Shown here: one piece after another, positions 7,605 to 16,647 of the stretch
Numbering within the stretch: the stretch's first letter is position 1
Layout: each line of letters opens with the position of its first letter
Origin: Bombiscardovia nodaiensis
GTDB taxonomy: Bacteria > Actinomycetota > Actinomycetes > Actinomycetales > Bifidobacteriaceae
DNA: 64,000 nt
Assembly (NCBI GenBank): GCA_033127725.1
Contig: AP026798.1
Location: forward strand, 1,054,001 to 1,118,000
Direction: 5' to 3'
Translations under genes and position numbers: made by a program
Notes under the pieces: model-generated
What the model was told of the DNA's origin: nothing
Seen by the model: the letters and a program-made list of their open reading frames with translations, nothing else
The model's database searches: none

Positions 7605-10079
7605 CTACTCGTTGTCACCAGCGGTGGCAGCGGTGGCCGAAATGTTCTTCTGGCCAGCGCGGTTGGCATCGGGCCATACCCAGTCGGTGTAGTCAGGGTG
7701 ATCGTAACCCTTGTCTACGGCGAACTGGAAGGCCTCGGTGCGGAACTTCGTCCACTGGTCAATCTGACCGGCGTACTTCTTGGCATCCACCATTTGCAGA
7801 GCGGAAGCGGCCAAGCACCAACGATCCATGTCGTTGACACGAACCATGTCGAACGGCGTGGTGGTGGAACCCTGCTCCTTGTAGCCATGAACCGAGAAGT
7901 TGTCGTGGTTTGGACGACCGTGAATCAGACGGTAGATGGAGCCTGGATAGGCGTGGAAGGCGAAGAGCACTGGCTTGTCCTTGCCAAAGAGCTTCGTGAA
8001 CTCTTCGTCAGAGATGGCCTGCTCGTTCTCTTCGGTGTCCTGGATCTTCAGCAGGTCAACAACGTTGACGAACTGGACCTTGACACCCATCTGCTGGAGC
8101 ATATCGTTGGCAGCGAGAGCTTCCTGTGTGGGGACATCACCAGCGGTGGCGATAATGACATCGGCATCCTCGGCATCCTTAGCGTTGGAAGCCCAATCCC
8201 AGCGAGCCACACCCTTTTCCAGCTCAGCCTTGGCGTCGTCTACCGACTGGTAGGTGGCGGCAGGCTGCTTGCCAGCGAAGATGGCGTTGATGCAATTGGT
8301 GGACTTGTAGGCGCGCTCACCAACGGCCAGGAGCATGTTCGCATCTGCAGGGAAGTAGATGTTGACCACATGGTCGTTGTTGTAGTTCTTGTTGAGCAAG
8401 ATGTCTACGAAGCCAGGATCCTGATGAGAGAACCCGTTGTGGTCCTGACGCCATACGTGAGAAGTGACCAGTACATTCAGGCCAGCGATGGGCTTGCGCC
8501 ATGGGATCTCACGAACCGTGGCTTCCAGCCACTTGGCGTGCTGGTTGATCATGGAATCGATCACATGCACGAAGGACTCGTAGGTGGACCAAATGCCATG
8601 ACGACCGGTGAGCAGGTAGCCCTCCAGGAAGCCTTCCATCTGGTTTTCCGAGAGCTGCTCGATGACCTGACCGGTGTGAGCCATGTGCTCATCAGTCAGC
8701 TCGGAGAGGTACTCGGCATCCCACTGCTTGTTGGTGACTTCATAGGCTGCGGCCAGGCGGTTCGAAGCCGTCTCGTCGGGTCCGAAGATACGGAAGTCGG
8801 TGGGGTTCTTGGCCAGTACGTCGCGGGTGTAGTAACCCAGAACGCGAGTGGCCTCAGTGGCGCCCCAGCCATGGCCGTGGTTCTTGACATCGATTTCGTA
8901 ATCGTGAATGTCAGGCAGGTCCAGAGGCTTCAAGAGCCGACCGCCGTTGGCGTTCGGGTTCTCACCAATGCGCAGGTCGCCCTTGGGCATGAAGGAGGTG
9001 ACCTCGGGACGGATGGCACCCTTCTCGTCGAAGAGTTCGGTTGGCTTGTAAGACTCCAACCAGCCCTTGAGGACCTGGAAGTGAGCCTCGGTGTCGCGGG
9101 CAGATGCCAGCGGCACCTGGTGGGCGCGCCAAGAACCCTCGGTCTTCTTGCCATCGATGAACTTCGGGCAGGTCCAACCCTTGGGCGTGCGGAAGATAAT
9201 CATGGGGTAGAAGGGGCGAGTCATGTCGTCGGTCTGGGCCAAGGCCTTGATCTCGCAAATGTCATCAAAGACAGATTCGAGCAGGTCGGCGAAGCGACGG
9301 TGGATGGACATATGGCTCTCGTCGTCGAAGCCAGCCACGAACTCGTGGGGCTCATAACCCATGCCGTGGAAGAACTCATGGAGCTCCTCGTCGGAGATGC
9401 GGGAGAGGATGGTCGGGTTGGCGATCTTGTAACCGTTCAGGTGCAGGATCGGCAGCACGATGCCGTCGGTGCGGGGGTTGACCAGCTTGTTGGACTGCCA
9501 AGAGGTAGCCAGAGCGCCGGTCTCAGCCTCGCCATCGCCCACGATAGCTGGGACGAAGAGGGAGGGGTTGTTCATCACAGCGCCGTAAGCGTGCGAGAGC
9601 GCGTAACCGAGCTCGCCACCCTCGTGGATGGAGCCGGGGGTCTCGGGGGCGAAGTGAGAAGGAATGCCGCCGGGGTATGAGAACTGACGGAAGAACTTCT
9701 GCAGTCCTTGCTCGTCCTTGGTGATCTTGGGGAAGTACTCGGTGTACGTTCCGTCAATATACGACTGAGAGGTGCCTGCGGGGCCGCCGTGGCCGGGACC
9801 CATAATGAAGACTGTGTTCTGCTGGTGGTCAGCGATCAAACGGTTGATGTGACCCAGCAGGAAGTTCAAGCCAGGAGTGGTGCCCCAGTGGCCAACCAGG
9901 CGGTGCTTGACATCCTCACGAGTGAAAGGCTCCTTCATCAGCGGGTTGCTACGAAGGTAAATCTGACCGATGGAAAGGTAGTTGGCTGCGCGCCAATACT
10001 TGTCAACGGCTTCCAAGGTCTCCTCGGATACCGGAGCGTCGAGCTTCTTCCAAGGGGTGCCGATAACAGGATTCGTCAT
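7605..10079 (-). CDS. xfp: Xylulose-5-phosphate/fructose-6-phosphate phosphoketolase
   Basis: Phosphoketolase is a thiamine-diphosphate enzyme that cleaves fructose-6-P (to erythrose-4-P) and xylulose-5-P (to glyceraldehyde-3-P) with phosphate, giving acetyl-phosphate; it is the defining step of the bifid shunt. The 824-residue length is that of the bifidobacterial enzyme. Family stretches are visible: [58 protein letters not shown] followed by the ThDP-binding [10 protein letters not shown], and [12 protein letters not shown] in the pyrimidine-domain half. The ATG at 10079 follows CAGGAG with 5-nt spacing. Its own terminator lies downstream, and it is probably monocistronic and highly expressed. 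Confidence 0.98.
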   Translation of the reverse strand: MTNPVIGTPWKKLDAPVSEETLEAVDKYWRAANYLSIGQIYLRSNPLMKEPFTREDVKHRLVGHWGTTPGLNFLLGHINRLIADHQQNTVFIMGPGHGGPAGTSQSYIDGTYTEYFPKITKDEQGLQKFFRQFSYPGGIPSHFAPETPGSIHEGGELGYALSHAYGAVMNNPSLFVPAIVGDGEAETGALATSWQSNKLVNPRTDGIVLPILHLNGYKIANPTILSRISDEELHEFFHGMGYEPHEFVAGFDDESHMSIHRRFADLLESVFDDICEIKALAQTDDMTRPFYPMIIFRTPKGWTCPKFIDGKKTEGSWRAHQVPLASARDTEAHFQVLKGWLESYKPTELFDEKGAIRPEVTSFMPKGDLRIGENPNANGGRLLKPLDLPDIHDYEIDVKNHGHGWGATEATRVLGYYTRDVLAKNPTDFRIFGPDETASNRLAAAYEVTNKQWDAEYLSELTDEHMAHTGQVIEQLSENQMEGFLEGYLLTGRHGIWSTYESFVHVIDSMINQHAKWLEATVREIPWRKPIAGLNVLVTSHVWRQDHNGFSHQDPGFVDILLNKNYNNDHVVNIYFPADANMLLAVGERAYKSTNCINAIFAGKQPAATYQSVDDAKAELEKGVARWDWASNAKDAEDADVIIATAGDVPTQEALAANDMLQQMGVKVQFVNVVDLLKIQDTEENEQAISDEEFTKLFGKDKPVLFAFHAYPGSIYRLIHGRPNHDNFSVHGYKEQGSTTTPFDMVRVNDMDRWCLAASALQMVDAKKYAGQIDQWTKFRTEAFQFAVDKGYDHPDYTDWVWPDANRAGQKNISATAATAGDNE

Positions 10080-10089
10080 GTGTACTCCT

Positions 10090-10101
10090 GCACTATAGTG
10101 C
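10090..10101. promoter_or_regulatory. Perfect 12-bp palindrome next to the xfp ribosome binding site
   Basis: GCACTATAGTGC (10090-10101) is a perfect palindrome that ends just upstream of the AGGAG of xfp. It contains TATAGT, which could double as a -10 hexamer for a very short leader, but I see no convincing -35 at the right distance. Function unknown. The remaining xfp-guaA gap (10102-10388) shows a candidate TTGGAC/TATAAA pair (10285-10311, 15-bp spacer) facing guaA and nothing else clear. Confidence 0.35.
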
Positions 10102-10388
10102 GATTGATTATTTTCATTCGGTTGTAAGGTTTCACCAAACTCTAGCGAGTCCGATGACCCTTATTTCCCAATCGCTCTCATCGTACGTGACCTAGGCGAC
10201 TTTTTGACAGTTTTCGTTGCAAGCGTGTTCATATGTGTGCACATCGGCGTGCTTTCATGTTCGTTTGGCCCCAGTCTAAGCGCATTGGACCGCGATCGGC
10301 GCGCGTATAAAGAGGAGCCCATGAGGGTAAGTGCCTGCTTAGGGTTCCACCGCTTGCATGATGTTTAGCTGCGAGCGTCTTTCTCGGC

Positions 10389-10429
10389 GGGTCTTGTCGG
10401 AAAGTACAGCCATAATCGAGACAAGACCC
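10389..10429 (+). promoter_or_regulatory. Hairpin in the guaA leader
   Basis: A perfect 10-bp inverted repeat, GGGTCTTGTC (10389-10398) and GACAAGACCC (10420-10429) with a 21-nt loop, ends 11 nt upstream of the AAAGGAG ribosome binding site of guaA. An AT-rich run follows it. It could act as an attenuator or translation-control element; no known riboswitch consensus was recognised. Confidence 0.5.
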
Positions 10430-10448
10430 ATATATACAAAGGAGCGTC

Positions 10449-12011
10449 ATGGCAGCAGGACCCGTTCTAGTCGTCGACTTTGGAGCTCAATACGCTCAGC
10501 TCATAGCTCGCCGAGTCAGGGAAGCGCACGTTTACTCCGAGCTCGTGCCGCACTCTATGTCGGTTGAGCAGATGTTGGAGAAGGATCCGCAGGCAATTAT
10601 TCTTTCAGGCGGTCCTGCCTCGGTTTATGTAGATGGTGCGCCCACGCTCGACCGGGCGATTTTCGAGGCTGGCGTGCCTGTGCTCGGCATTTGCTACGGC
10701 TTCCAAGTGATGGCCCATGAGTTGGGCGGCAAGGTCGATAAGGCGGCCCTAGGCGAGTACGGCAAAACTGAGGCGGTCATCGATCAAGCCAAGGGCATTC
10801 TCGCTGGCTCTCCAGAGCGCCAGTCGGTGTGGATGAGCCACGGTGTGGCCGTGGAAGAGGCTCCTCAAGGATTTGAAGTTCTGGCCCATACGGCGGGTGC
10901 GCCCGTAGCAGCCATGCAGGATCCTTCTCGGGGCCTGTACGGCGTGCAGTGGCACCCAGAAGTAGTCAACACCCCCATGGGCCAGCAGCTCATTGAAACC
11001 TTCCTTCACCAGTGCGCTGGTCTGGACAAGAACTGGGATGCTTCCAATATTATTGCGGATCAGGTGGCGAAAATCCGCCAGCAGGTGGGCGAGCATCAGG
11101 TAATTTGCGGCCTGTCGGGCGGCGTGGACTCGGCCGTGGCGGCTACCCTGGTACACAAGGCCATTGGCGACCAGCTCACTTGCGTGTTCGTGGATCATGG
11201 CCTCCTGCGTAAGGGCGAGGCTGATCAGGTCAAGCACGATTTTGTGGCGGCGACAGGTATCAAGCTCATCACCGTGGATGCCTCTGAGGACTTCCTCCAG
11301 GCTCTGAAGGGCGTGTCGGAACCTGAGCACAAGCGCAAAATCATAGGCGAGAAGTTCATCCGTACCTTTGAAAAAGCCCAGCAGCAGGTCATCGAAGAAG
11401 CCGGCAAGACTGGCAAGGAAGTCAAATTCCTGGTGCAGGGTACCCTCTACCCAGACGTAGTTGAGTCCGGCGGGGGAGACGGGGCTGCCAACATCAAGTC
11501 CCACCACAATGTGGGAGGTCTGCCCAAGGATGTCAAGTTCCAGCTGATAGAGCCCCTGCGCACCCTCTTTAAGGACGAGGTGCGTGCGATCGGTAGTCAG
11601 ATGGGTCTGCCCGACGACATTGTCTGGCGTCAGCCCTTCCCTGGTCCTGGCTTGGGTATTCGCATCATTGGAGACATTACGAAGGAGCGCCTGGACCTGC
11701 TCCGGGAGGCCGATGCTATTGCCCGCGAGGAGCTGAGCACAGCTGGATTGGACCGGGACATTTGGCAGTGCCCGGTGGTCTTGCTGGCCAACGTGCACTC
11801 GGTAGGCGTGCAGGGTGATGAACGCACCTATGGTTCGCCCATCGTCCTGCGCCCGGTTTCTTCGGAGGACGCGATGACCGCCGACTGGTCGCGTCTGCCC
11901 TACGACGTGCTCGCCCGCATCTCGACCCGCATTACCAACGAGTGTCGGGGTATTAATAGGGTAGTGCTCGACGTGACTTCCAAGCCGCCGGCAACCATCG
12001 AGTGGGAGTGA
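10449..12011 (+). CDS. guaA: GMP synthase (glutamine-hydrolysing)
   Basis: GuaA aminates XMP to GMP using glutamine and ATP. The 520-residue protein has an N-terminal class I amidotransferase domain with the catalytic Cys in [15 protein letters not shown] (about residue 81) and the His/Glu pair in GVQWHPEV (about 168-173), then the ATP-pyrophosphatase P-loop [12 protein letters not shown] (about 225) and the C-terminal dimerisation domain with [21 protein letters not shown] lies 5 nt upstream of the ATG. It is divergent from xfp and ends in its own strong terminator, so it is likely a single-gene unit. Confidence 0.98.
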   Translation: MAAGPVLVVDFGAQYAQLIARRVREAHVYSELVPHSMSVEQMLEKDPQAIILSGGPASVYVDGAPTLDRAIFEAGVPVLGICYGFQVMAHELGGKVDKAALGEYGKTEAVIDQAKGILAGSPERQSVWMSHGVAVEEAPQGFEVLAHTAGAPVAAMQDPSRGLYGVQWHPEVVNTPMGQQLIETFLHQCAGLDKNWDASNIIADQVAKIRQQVGEHQVICGLSGGVDSAVAATLVHKAIGDQLTCVFVDHGLLRKGEADQVKHDFVAATGIKLITVDASEDFLQALKGVSEPEHKRKIIGEKFIRTFEKAQQQVIEEAGKTGKEVKFLVQGTLYPDVVESGGGDGAANIKSHHNVGGLPKDVKFQLIEPLRTLFKDEVRAIGSQMGLPDDIVWRQPFPGPGLGIRIIGDITKERLDLLREADAIAREELSTAGLDRDIWQCPVVLLANVHSVGVQGDERTYGSPIVLRPVSSEDAMTADWSRLPYDVLARISTRITNECRGINRVVLDVTSKPPATIEWE

Positions 12012-12044
12012 ATGCCCGCTAGGCTCGTTCAATGAGCTGGGTAG

Positions 12045-12085
12045 ATAGGAAGGACCGGCATGGAAACATTGCCGGTCCTTCCTAT
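12045..12085. terminator. Terminator of guaA
   Basis: A perfect 16-bp stem, 12045-12060 with 12070-12085, built around AGGACCGGCA / TGCCGGTCCT with a 9-nt loop, starts 34 bp after the guaA stop. The 250 bp from here to the next gene show no other feature I can support. Confidence 0.8.
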
Positions 12086-12337
12086 AGTTGTTCGGCCGTA
12101 TAGTTGTTCAGCGGTTATAGAAATCGGTATGTTGAAAGCTGTCGATGAGGACAGCTATGCCCTGCGCACTAGCGAACCGCGGTGCAAGCCGATTTGACTT
12201 CGAGCTGCTCTAAGCTCCTAAGCTGTTGATTGCGGCATCTAGAAGTTGTTAGGGGCAGCGGTTTACCAAGTTTGCGCTGCGGATTCTAGGTACTCGAGCA
12301 GTGAAAGTTTTACGCAGTTACAGAAAGTAAGGTCAGT

Positions 12338-13381
12338 ATGAAGGCAGCTATTTTCGTAAAGCCAGGGCAGATGGAGCTGACGGATGCGCCTATGCCTACT
12401 ATTGAAAAGCCAACCGATGCCATTATTCGTATCGTGCGGGCCTGTGTATGCGGGTCGGACCTGTGGTGGTACCGCGGCATCTCCAAGCGCGAGTCTGGTT
12501 CATTCGTAGGTCATGAGGCTATCGGCGTAGTTGAAGAGGTTGGATCGGAAGTTACTCATATCAAAGCTGGCGATTTCGTCATTGCGCCCTTCACCCACGG
12601 CTGCGGTCACTGCGCGGCTTGCAAGGCAGGTTTTGATGGTAACTGCATGAATATGGAATCGGGCGGCAACGGCGGTTATCAGGGTGAATACTTGCGCTTT
12701 ACTAACGCCGACTGGGCCTTAGTAAAGGTTCCCGGATCTGTGTCTGACTACAGCGACTCTACGCTCAATTCGCTGCTGACTCTGGCCGATGTGATGGCAA
12801 CCGGATACCATGCAGCCGCTTCAGCAGAAGTAAAGGAGGGCGACTCGGTTGTAGTGATGGGTGACGGCGCTGTGGGTCTGTGCGGCGTGCTCTCGGCTCA
12901 CTTGCGCGGTGCTGGACGTATCATTGCTATGAGTCGGCACGAGGATCGTCAGCAGCTGGCCCAAGCCTTTGGCGCTACCGACCTGGTGGCCGAACGTGGT
13001 GACGAAGCCGTGCAGCAGGTCATGGACCTGACACAGGGCGCAGGCGCGGACGCCGTTTTGGAGTGCGTGGGTACCGACCAGTCGGTCGAAACCGCTGTGC
13101 AAGTAGCTAGGGCCGGTGCCATCGTAGGGCGCGTGGGTGTGCCGCAAAAAGAGGAGATGAACACGAACAATCTCTTCTGGCGCAACACCGGTCTGCGCGG
13201 AGGCATTGCTGCGGTCACCACTTACGACAAGAGCGTACTCCTGGATGCGGTCTTGCAGGGCAAGATTGAGCCAGGCAAGGTCTTTACCAAGCAGTTCACC
13301 CTGGACCAGATTCAGCAAGCCTACGAGGCCATGGACCAACGCACTGCTATCAAGTCCTTGCTGCTCGTGAGCGACAAGTAA
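12338..13381 (+). CDS. Zinc-dependent alcohol dehydrogenase family protein
   Basis: A 347-residue medium-chain dehydrogenase/reductase. The catalytic zinc ligands sit in CVCGSDLWW (about residue 37) and GHEAIGVVEEVG (about 60); the structural zinc site is the cysteine set in CGHCAACKAGFDGNC (about 90-104). The nucleotide-binding turn is GDGAVGLCG (about 170), followed by SRHED, whose arginine after the turn suggests NADP preference. The fold matches threonine/alcohol dehydrogenase-like enzymes, but the substrate cannot be named. The ATG at 12338 follows CAGAAAG. A hairpin terminator closes the unit. Confidence 0.88.
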   Translation: MKAAIFVKPGQMELTDAPMPTIEKPTDAIIRIVRACVCGSDLWWYRGISKRESGSFVGHEAIGVVEEVGSEVTHIKAGDFVIAPFTHGCGHCAACKAGFDGNCMNMESGGNGGYQGEYLRFTNADWALVKVPGSVSDYSDSTLNSLLTLADVMATGYHAAASAEVKEGDSVVVMGDGAVGLCGVLSAHLRGAGRIIAMSRHEDRQQLAQAFGATDLVAERGDEAVQQVMDLTQGAGADAVLECVGTDQSVETAVQVARAGAIVGRVGVPQKEEMNTNNLFWRNTGLRGGIAAVTTYDKSVLLDAVLQGKIEPGKVFTKQFTLDQIQQAYEAMDQRTAIKSLLLVSDK

Positions 13382-13403
13382 TCAAACAATAGGCGGTAAA
13401 GAT

Positions 13404-13448
13404 ATGCCAGCTCAGTTTCTATACTTAAAAAGCATAATGAGCTGGCAT
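13404..13448. terminator. Terminator of the alcohol dehydrogenase gene
   Basis: Perfect 11-bp stem ATGCCAGCTCA (13404-13414) with TGAGCTGGCAT (13438-13448), 23-nt AT-rich loop, 22 bp past the stop codon. Confidence 0.65.
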
Positions 13449-13478
13449 TCTTACGCTGCGTGCAGAAAGTGAGAACCG

Positions 13479-14084
13479 ATGGCGCGGGTGTTAATTATCG
13501 GTGCAACGGGTAGAGTAGGAAGCACTACCAGAGATTATTTGCTAGAACGCAGCGAAGATCAGCTGACTCTGATGGCTCGCCATACTCAAGGGCTCGGTCA
13601 ACTTGATTTTTCGCGAGAACGAGTGATCACAGGCAGTGTCACTGACAGCAGTAAGCTCCAGGAGGCCTTGCAGGGGCAGGATGCCGTTTTTGCTGCTTTG
13701 AGCGGAAATCTGACCACCATGGCCAGTTCTCTGGTTAAGGGGATGGACGCGGCCGGGGTCAAACGGCTTATTTTTATCTCTTCTATGGGTATTTATGATG
13801 AGATTCCAGCCTCGGTTGGAGCTTCCGGCAATCTCTCCCACAACCCAATGCTGGCGGATTACCGGAGGGCAGCCGACGTGGTCGAAGGCTCGGACCTGGA
13901 CTATACAGTTATTCGCCCAGGCTGGTTTATCGACGGCGAAGACCCGGACTATCAGATTACCCACAAGGGTGAGCCCTTTGGCGGGCACGATGTGTGCGTA
14001 TCGAGCATTGCAGATCTAGTGATGAAACTCATTCACGATCCTCACTTAGGGCTGCACGATAGTTTGGGAATCAACAGACGATAA
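13479..14084 (+). CDS. NAD(P)-binding atypical SDR (NmrA/YwnB-like)
   Basis: A 201-residue single-domain Rossmann protein. The N-terminus MARVLIIGATGRVGSTT carries the GxTGxxG nucleotide-binding turn of atypical short-chain dehydrogenases, followed by DAVFAALSG, KRLIFISSMGIYDE and YTVIRPGWF, the usual strands 4-6 of NAD(P)-binding reductases that lack the classical YxxxK pair. Such proteins act as flavin, quinone or small-molecule reductases, or as redox sensors; the substrate is unknown. AGAAAG lies about 12 nt upstream of the ATG. It converges on the neighbouring SDR gene. Confidence 0.8.
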   Translation: MARVLIIGATGRVGSTTRDYLLERSEDQLTLMARHTQGLGQLDFSRERVITGSVTDSSKLQEALQGQDAVFAALSGNLTTMASSLVKGMDAAGVKRLIFISSMGIYDEIPASVGASGNLSHNPMLADYRRAADVVEGSDLDYTVIRPGWFIDGEDPDYQITHKGEPFGGHDVCVSSIADLVMKLIHDPHLGLHDSLGINRR

Positions 14085-14164
14085 GGTAGAGCGCCCTTCT
14101 TGCGGGACCAGGGGTGCAGGCGAGGGTCAACACGAGCGCATATGCACTGCCCTTCGGCCAGGGT

Positions 14165-14989
14165 TCACAGGTCCTTGGCGTGAACCATCAGGTAGTCGAA
14201 GGCGCGGGTGGGCAGGAGAGCGTGCAGGGCCACCAGCGGTTTGGCGCCGAATCCCAGGAGGTAGCGGGGGCGTGGGTGGCTGCTGGTTGCGGCCCTGACC
14301 ATAGCCCGGGCAATGGTTTCAGGCTTGGTCAGGCAGTGACTGCTGTAGAGCTTACGCAGGCCCGCTGCCGCCTCCTGCGCTGTCTGCCGGTAGGGTCCTT
14401 GGCTGGATGCTTGCTCAAGGTGGTCAGCGGCAATCCGCCCCCAATTGGTGGCGATAGCGCCCGGTTCGATTAGGACGACATCGATGCCGAAGGCCTTCGT
14501 TTCCATGCGCAGGGCATCGCTGAAGGCCTCCAGAGCGTACTTGGTCGCGTGATACCAAGCACCCATGTAGGTGACCATCCGTCCAGCCATCGAAGACGTG
14601 TTGATAATACGGCCATGCCCCTGCGCTCGCATGACGGGCAGGACGAGTTGCGTTAAGCGGGCCAGGCCGAAGAGGTTGACCTCGAACTGGTGCCTGACTT
14701 CACTGATGGGTACTCCTTCAATGGGGCCGTAGGAGCCATAGCCAGCATTGTTGATCAGCACATCGATGTGCCCTTCTCGCTCTAGGATTTGCGCAATACC
14801 GGTCTTGAGAGTCTGCTCGTCACTCAGGTCCATCTTGAGTGCAGAAAGACCTAAGCTTTCCAAGGGTTTGAGTGCTTCGACCCGGCGTCCTACCCCGTAG
14901 ACTTTGTGCCCCTGGCGGGCGAGGAGGGCGGCGGCCTGGTAGCCAATACCGCTGGTAGCGCCGGTGATAACAACAACAAGCTTTCCCAT
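14165..14989 (-). CDS. Short-chain dehydrogenase/reductase (classical SDR)
   Basis: A 274-residue classical SDR. It has the TGATSGIGYQ cofactor loop (about residues 9-18), DVLINNAGYGSYG (NNAG motif), the catalytic Ser in INTSSMAGRM and the YxxxK pair in WYHATKYALEAFSDALR, then EPGAIATNW. The C-terminal extension of about 70 residues resembles NADP-dependent oxidoreductases annotated only as SDR. The arginines after the first turn (YGVGRRVEAL) suggest NADPH. Substrate unknown. The ATG follows GAGAGGAAAT on the minus strand. Confidence 0.88.
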   Translation of the reverse strand: MGKLVVVITGATSGIGYQAAALLARQGHKVYGVGRRVEALKPLESLGLSALKMDLSDEQTLKTGIAQILEREGHIDVLINNAGYGSYGPIEGVPISEVRHQFEVNLFGLARLTQLVLPVMRAQGHGRIINTSSMAGRMVTYMGAWYHATKYALEAFSDALRMETKAFGIDVVLIEPGAIATNWGRIAADHLEQASSQGPYRQTAQEAAAGLRKLYSSHCLTKPETIARAMVRAATSSHPRPRYLLGFGAKPLVALHALLPTRAFDYLMVHAKDL

Positions 14990-15115
14990 GGCGATTTCCT
15001 CTCTACAGGGATTGAGCAGGCGCTCTTGCCACCAGTATAGGCGTTTTCAGGCTAGAAAAGTCGCGGCTGAGCGTACAATAAGAGCCAACAAGATACTTGG
15101 GAAGGAGGTTCGGCG

Positions 15116-15181
15116 GTGGGTATTCGCTTGGTAAGACTGAAGAGTCGATTTAGCTACTGGCAGAGCAGACGGGATCTGTAG
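15116..15181 (+). CDS. Leader peptide of an aromatic-type attenuator (21 aa)
   Basis: A GTG-started open frame of 21 codons is preceded by AAGGAGG (15102-15108) with 7-nt spacing, a near-perfect ribosome binding site. The predicted peptide has Phe, Tyr and Trp within four residues (RFSYWQSRRDL at the C-terminal end) plus five Arg. It is too short to be a normal protein and lies directly upstream of alternative RNA hairpins, a terminator and an aromatic aminotransferase-like gene. The frame and binding site are seen directly; its role as a ribosome sensor of charged Phe/Tyr/Trp tRNA is inferred by analogy with classical amino-acid attenuators. A -10-like TACAAT lies at 15074-15079. Confidence 0.7.
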   Translation: MGIRLVRLKSRFSYWQSRRDL

Positions 15182-15293
15182 TCGGGAGCATTACCAAGCC
15201 GAGCGCACAGATCAACAGTATATCTGACTGTGCGGCAAACCGGCGAGCATATCGCGTAGGCCTGAACCCCGCAGTCATGGTGGCTGCGGGGTT
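15126..15293 (+). promoter_or_regulatory. Predicted transcription attenuator upstream of araT-like gene
   Basis: Four mutually exclusive pairings are visible. A: GCTTGGTAA (15126-15134, inside the leader frame) with TTACCAAGC (15191-15199). B: GATCTGT (15173-15179, last leader codons) with ACAGATC (15207-15213). C: GCACAG (15205-15210) with CTGTGC (15228-15233). D (antiterminator): ACTG and CGG (15227-15235) with CCGCAGT (15269-15275), invading the terminator arm. A ribosome stalled at the Tyr/Trp codons would leave segment 15173-15179 free, favouring B and D (read-through); a ribosome at the stop codon would cover it, favouring C and termination. No T-box or known riboswitch consensus was recognised. 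Confidence 0.65.
15265..15293 (+). terminator. Attenuator terminator
   Basis: Perfect 10-bp GC-rich stem AACCCCGCAG (15265-15274) with CTGCGGGGTT (15284-15293), 9-nt loop, followed by a short T-rich tail. It ends 60 bp before the aminotransferase start codon and is part of the attenuator above. Confidence 0.8.
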
Positions 15294-15353
15294 TCCTTGT
15301 ATCAGGGCGAAGTACACGAGTTAGAGCATTGAGCAGTTGCGAAAGAGCAGACT

Positions 15354-16517
15354 ATGAGCATGGCAGAGACAATGAATCAGCGGGTTTTGGCGCAGACGCC
15401 CAGCGATATCCGCACCTTTAACGCCGACGTGGCGCGTATTGACGGCATCGTGAGATTGACGCTGGGCGAGCCGGACTTTCCTACGCCCGAGCACGTCAAA
15501 CAGGCAGCTATTCGCGCCATTCAAAGCGATCAATCTCACTACCTGCCCAGCCGGGGACTGCTAGCTCTACGCCAGGCCGCAAGCGATTTCCTGCGCAGCA
15601 AGTACGGCACGGCCTATGACCCCGAAACTCAACTCATTGTGACCACGGGCGCCACAGGGGGCATCTACTCCAGCCTGACAGCCATGCTCAACCCGGGCGA
15701 CACAGTTTTCATTCCCACACCAATTTTCCCGCTCTATATTCCGATTTCTCAGCTGGCAGGTGGGCAGGTAGTTTGCATTGACACTTCTCAGGACGGTTTT
15801 GTGCTCACTCCTGAGCGTTTGGAAGCAGCTATCGCGCAGCACCCAGACACGGCTAAGGTCCTGGTCTTGAGTTTTCCGGTGAACCCAACAGGCGTGACCT
15901 ACAGCAGGCAGCTCTTGGAAGACTTGGCGCAGGTGGCCCGCAGGCATGGTCTTTTCGTGCTCTCCGACGAAATTTATGCTGAGCTCACATACTCGGGCAA
16001 GCACGTTTCTATGGGGGAGATTCTGCCAGAACAGACTGTGGTCTTGAGCGGCGTTTCCAAGTCCCACGCCATGACGGGCTGGCGAATCGGCATTGCGGCC
16101 GGGCCCGCTCCCATGATCAACGAAATAGCGAAGGTGAGCGAGTTTTCTGTCACTTGTTCCACAACGGTGGCTCAGTACGCTGCCTTGGAAGCATACGCCC
16201 ACGGCCTCGATGATGCTGAGCCCATGCGACAGGCCTACCGGCAGCGGAGGGACTTCATGGTCCAAGCCTTGCGCCAGGTGGGGCTGGAGGTAGCCAACCC
16301 GCAAGGTGCTTTCTACTTGTTCATCAAGCTCCCCGGGCAGATGGCCGACTCTTGGAAGTTTGCCTACGACCTGGCCCAGCAAGCCAAAGTGGCGCTCATT
16401 CCAGGGGCTAGCTTCGCTGCAGGAGGCGAGGGGCACATCCGCCTGTCCTACGCCGCGTCTATGGACGATTTACAGACGGCAGCTGGGCGCATTGCACAGT
16501 TCATGGCCCAACACTGA
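15354..16517 (+). CDS. PLP-dependent aminotransferase, AraT-like
   Basis: A 387-residue fold-type I aminotransferase (class I/II). Visible marks are LTLGEPDFPTPEHVKQAA near the N-terminus, NPTGVTY (residue about 183), DEIYAEL and the PLP-lysine motif SGVSKSHAMTGWRIG (about 232-246). These blocks closely recall the aromatic aminotransferase AraT of lactococci, which transaminates Phe, Tyr and Trp; aspartate/PatA-type activity is the main alternative. The ATG at 15354 has AAAGAG 6 nt upstream; a second ATG lies two codons in. The upstream attenuator with an F-Y-W leader peptide supports an aromatic role. In bifidobacteria such an enzyme would feed aromatic lactate formation (inference). Confidence 0.85.
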   Translation: MSMAETMNQRVLAQTPSDIRTFNADVARIDGIVRLTLGEPDFPTPEHVKQAAIRAIQSDQSHYLPSRGLLALRQAASDFLRSKYGTAYDPETQLIVTTGATGGIYSSLTAMLNPGDTVFIPTPIFPLYIPISQLAGGQVVCIDTSQDGFVLTPERLEAAIAQHPDTAKVLVLSFPVNPTGVTYSRQLLEDLAQVARRHGLFVLSDEIYAELTYSGKHVSMGEILPEQTVVLSGVSKSHAMTGWRIGIAAGPAPMINEIAKVSEFSVTCSTTVAQYAALEAYAHGLDDAEPMRQAYRQRRDFMVQALRQVGLEVANPQGAFYLFIKLPGQMADSWKFAYDLAQQAKVALIPGASFAAGGEGHIRLSYAASMDDLQTAAGRIAQFMAQH

Positions 16518-16647
16518 GCTGGTCCGGCCCTATTCAGCCCGTTTGGGAAATGGGCCCAGTCCGCTCGCCACCTCGCTAGCATAGTGAGTATAGATATTCG
16601 AGCCTAGCTTCAAGGACTGGGCCTTGCCAGGGAGCAATTACACGAAG

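Noticed and set aside
7584..9680. 698-codon open frame on the + strand opposite xfp
   Set aside because: It is the antisense shadow of a highly biased gene; xfp is certain on the minus strand and the + frame shows no domain.
10749..12032. 427-codon minus-strand frame opposite guaA
   Set aside because: Shadow frame of guaA, with no binding site or motifs.
15060..15300. T-box leader or SAM-type riboswitch before the aminotransferase
   Set aside because: No T-box AGGGTGGNACCGCG sequence and no SAM core; the leader frame plus alternative stems explain the region better.
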